The translations under genes and the position numbers were made by a program. 22,119 nucleotides of DNA from Acidimicrobiales bacterium (GTDB taxonomy: Bacteria > Actinomycetota > Acidimicrobiia > Acidimicrobiales > Ilumatobacteraceae): positions 1-22,119 of the forward strand of contig JAURHL010000013.1 of NCBI GenBank assembly GCA_030833305.1, in the 5' to 3' direction. Each line of letters begins with the position of its first letter. The first letter of the stretch is position 1. Shown here piece by piece: positions 20,558-22,119 of the stretch. The notes beneath the pieces are model-generated. The model was not told where the DNA came from and ran no database searches. It saw nothing but the letters and a program-made list of their open reading frames with translations.

Positions 20558-21996
20558 ACCTGCGTCGCATCACTCCGTTCGTGGTCGTCGCCGTGGTGAT
20601 CGGGGCGATCGTGTACGCCGAGGACGGCGTGCGATCCGACGTGCCGCCCATCTTCTCCGTGTCCGATTCGGCGGGGACACCGGTGATTCCCGGTGATGAG
20701 TCGTCGATCACCACGTCATGGTTCTGTGGTGGTACGTCGGCGGCGGGCGACAGTGGTAGCGGGTTGTACTCCGGTGAGGTCGTTCTGTCGAACCCCACCG
20801 ATGTCGTCGCCCGAGGCACCGTGACCGCCTTGACCGCCGACGGGAAGCCCGTCGAATCGCCCGTGACCGTCGATGCCCGCGGACAGTCCATCATCGACGT
20901 TCGTTCGCTCGTGGATTCGTCGTACGCCTCGACGATCGTCGAGTTGGACTCCTCGTTCGTGGCGGTCGAGCAGAGAGCAATTCATCCCGCCGGCACGGCT
21001 GTCGCGCCCTGTGCCAATGCCACCTCCGACGCGTGGCACTTCGCTGACGGCTTCACGTTCGACGGGTCCGACTTCCGGTTGATACTCACCAACCCGTATC
21101 TGTCGGCGGCCATCGTCAACGTGTCGGTGGCCACCGAGGCCGGGCCCCGCACGCCGTCGAATCTCCAGGGCTATGTCGTTCCCGCGCGGTCGATTCGGGT
21201 GTTGAACGTCGCTGAAGCAGGTTTCCGCGACGAAAAGGTGTTGGCGGTGTCGGTGGTGGCGGAATCCGGTCGCTTCGTGGCGGCCAAGGACCAGCATTAC
21301 CTCGGCGGTGGACGACTGGGTCACATCAACGCACTGGGAGCTCCGGCGGCCTCGAGCGAGTGGTGGTTCGCCGACGGTGAGAAGGGCTCCGGAATCTCGG
21401 AGCGATACTCGATCTACAACCCCACCGACGAGGCTGCTCAGGCGTCGGTTCTGGTTCTGGGACTGGGGCAAGTCGACGCCACCTTGCCTCCCGCGACACT
21501 GTCGGTTCCGGCCCACGAGGTGGTCACATTGGACACCTCGACGATCGAGGGTCTGCCCGATGGTGCCCACGCCATGCTGATCTCGAGTGAAACCGGATCG
21601 GATCTGGTGGTCGAACGCGTGATCACGCGTCCGGCCGCCGATTACGTCGCGACCACCGCCGTGCTCGGTGTGATGGGCGGGTACACATCTGAGCGTTGGC
21701 GCATTCCGACCAGTACGTCGATCGCCATCGAGGACGTGCTCATCGTGTTGAACACCTCGGGTGAGGCCGGAACGTTCACCGTCTATTCGGTCGGGCCGGG
21801 TGGTGAGGAGCCGGTGACCGGTTTGACCGATGTCGTTCTCGGACCCAACTCCGTCGTGTCCGTCGACTTGATCGATCCGCTCGCGTTCGGTCGACCGCTG
21901 GTGGTGGCCGGTGATCGTCCGATGGTCGTCGAACGACGTCTCGAGCGCACCGCGACCTTGCGCGGGCGTAGCGGCTCGTTGGCGTTCCCGGAGTGA
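20554..21996 (+). CDS. DUF5719-like membrane-anchored secreted protein with four internal repeats
   Basis: A 480-residue protein. Residues 5-22 are a membrane anchor or signal segment and the rest is predicted outside. It contains four modules that start W[FHWR][FI] and end with a VVER-like strand: Trp57 to Glu139, Trp161 to Lys245, Trp270 to Glu354, Trp382 to Glu460. Three of them carry an N-P turn about 20 residues after the Trp (SNPTD, TNPYL, YNPTD), with LNTSG in the fourth. Cys58 and Cys153 could form a disulfide. I assign DUF5719 from style and from its place after a giant GT2 gene; no function is known. The GTG at 20554 overlaps the upstream stop (GTGA) with GGAGG at 20542-20546. The downstream gene also overlaps (GTGA). 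Confidence 0.8.
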   Translation: MNLRRITPFVVVAVVIGAIVYAEDGVRSDVPPIFSVSDSAGTPVIPGDESSITTSWFCGGTSAAGDSGSGLYSGEVVLSNPTDVVARGTVTALTADGKPVESPVTVDARGQSIIDVRSLVDSSYASTIVELDSSFVAVEQRAIHPAGTAVAPCANATSDAWHFADGFTFDGSDFRLILTNPYLSAAIVNVSVATEAGPRTPSNLQGYVVPARSIRVLNVAEAGFRDEKVLAVSVVAESGRFVAAKDQHYLGGGRLGHINALGAPAASSEWWFADGEKGSGISERYSIYNPTDEAAQASVLVLGLGQVDATLPPATLSVPAHEVVTLDTSTIEGLPDGAHAMLISSETGSDLVVERVITRPAADYVATTAVLGVMGGYTSERWRIPTSTSIAIEDVLIVLNTSGEAGTFTVYSVGPGGEEPVTGLTDVVLGPNSVVSVDLIDPLAFGRPLVVAGDRPMVVERRLERTATLRGRSGSLAFPE

Positions 21997-22119
21997 TCGA
22001 CGTGCAGTTCCTGATCGCCGCTTCCATCGCCGTCGCGGTCTCCCTGGTGGCCCTGTTGCTGCGCCGTCGGCGTCGCACCGATGCCCCAACCCAGAAAAGC
22101 TGGAACGTGCCGACGCAAG
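21993..22119 (+). CDS. Start of a membrane-anchored protein (3' truncated)
   Basis: A GTG at 21993 overlaps the DUF5719-like stop as GTGA and opens a frame to the window edge, giving 42 codons. Residues about 5-27 (FLIAAS...LVALLL) form one hydrophobic helix followed by a run of five arginines, so the rest should be cytosolic by the positive-inside rule, or a short periplasmic N-terminus precedes an inside domain. The next residues (TDAPTQKSWNVPTQ) resemble the linker of actinobacterial anchored thioredoxin-like proteins, but no Cys-x-x-Cys is visible yet, so that idea is weak. It is the third gene of the GT2 operon. Confidence 0.6.
   Translation, partial: MIDVQFLIAASIAVAVSLVALLLRRRRRTDAPTQKSWNVPTQ

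Noticed and set aside
20716..22089. 457-codon minus-strand open frame under the DUF5719-like gene
   Set aside because: Composition typical of an antisense GC-rich frame. The plus-strand gene has an anchor, repeats and a good ribosome site.
1..22119. Possible mobile element, prophage or defence island
   Set aside because: No transposase, integrase, recombinase, terminal repeats, tRNA or nuclease/ATPase defence genes were seen. Base composition and start-codon habits look even across the window.

Overview
The window is GC-rich and densely coded, with many GTG and TTG starts and short start/stop overlaps. The gene content (coenzyme F420 synthesis genes, a lysine-tailed HU protein, a mycothiol-type DinB-fold protein, an LmbE deacetylase, a DUF5719-like protein) points to an actinobacterium. 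The overall style suggests the class Acidimicrobiia, but that placement is an inference from protein style and was not tested. I see no tRNA, rRNA, CRISPR array, insertion sequence or phage gene.

Region 1 (1-5621) is housekeeping and cofactor metabolism. It holds the end of an HU-like gene with its terminator, a DinB/MDMPI-type metal-binding protein, a minus-strand pair cofC-lmbE, and a plus-strand operon of gpsA, a protein of unknown function and a secernin-type C69 hydrolase. HU, cofC and gpsA lying close together, with cofC and gpsA divergent, resembles the hupB-fbiD-gpdA2 neighbourhood of mycobacteria.

Region 2 (5673-11929) is a glycan-building region. Three GT4 glycosyltransferases are chained by 4-nt overlaps. 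After them come a membrane-anchored histidine-rich protein of unknown function, a sugar-nucleotide pyrophosphorylase (probably GDP-mannose forming), and an extended SDR protein that has lost the usual catalytic Tyr and Lys.

Region 3 (11936-14738, minus strand) runs GT4 glycosyltransferase, cofD (fbiA), cofE (the ligase half of fbiB). Together with cofC, three steps of F420 assembly lie in this window; FO synthase is absent.

Region 4 (14814-22119) holds gmd (GDP-mannose 4,6-dehydratase), a convergent Wzx/MOP-type flippase, and a plus-strand operon with a 1075-residue GT2 plus polytopic membrane protein, a DUF5719-like secreted protein built from four repeats, and the start of another membrane-anchored protein. 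The likely logic is this: the pyrophosphorylase makes GDP-mannose, gmd converts it to the 4-keto-6-deoxy form, the cytosolic GT4 enzymes build a glycan, the flippase exports lipid-linked units, and the GT2/membrane fusion and its DUF5719 partner act at the membrane or outside.

A recurring signal is a TANNNT hexamer (TAGCCT, TAGGCT, TACGCT, TAGGGT) ending 6-10 nt before the start codon of most operon-first genes. This predicts widespread leaderless transcription. I found no clear new defence or mobile system. The best leads are the catalytically stripped SDR, the histidine-rich anchored protein, the fourfold repeat in the DUF5719-like protein, a nested inverted repeat upstream of the GT2 operon, and the leaderless promoter series.
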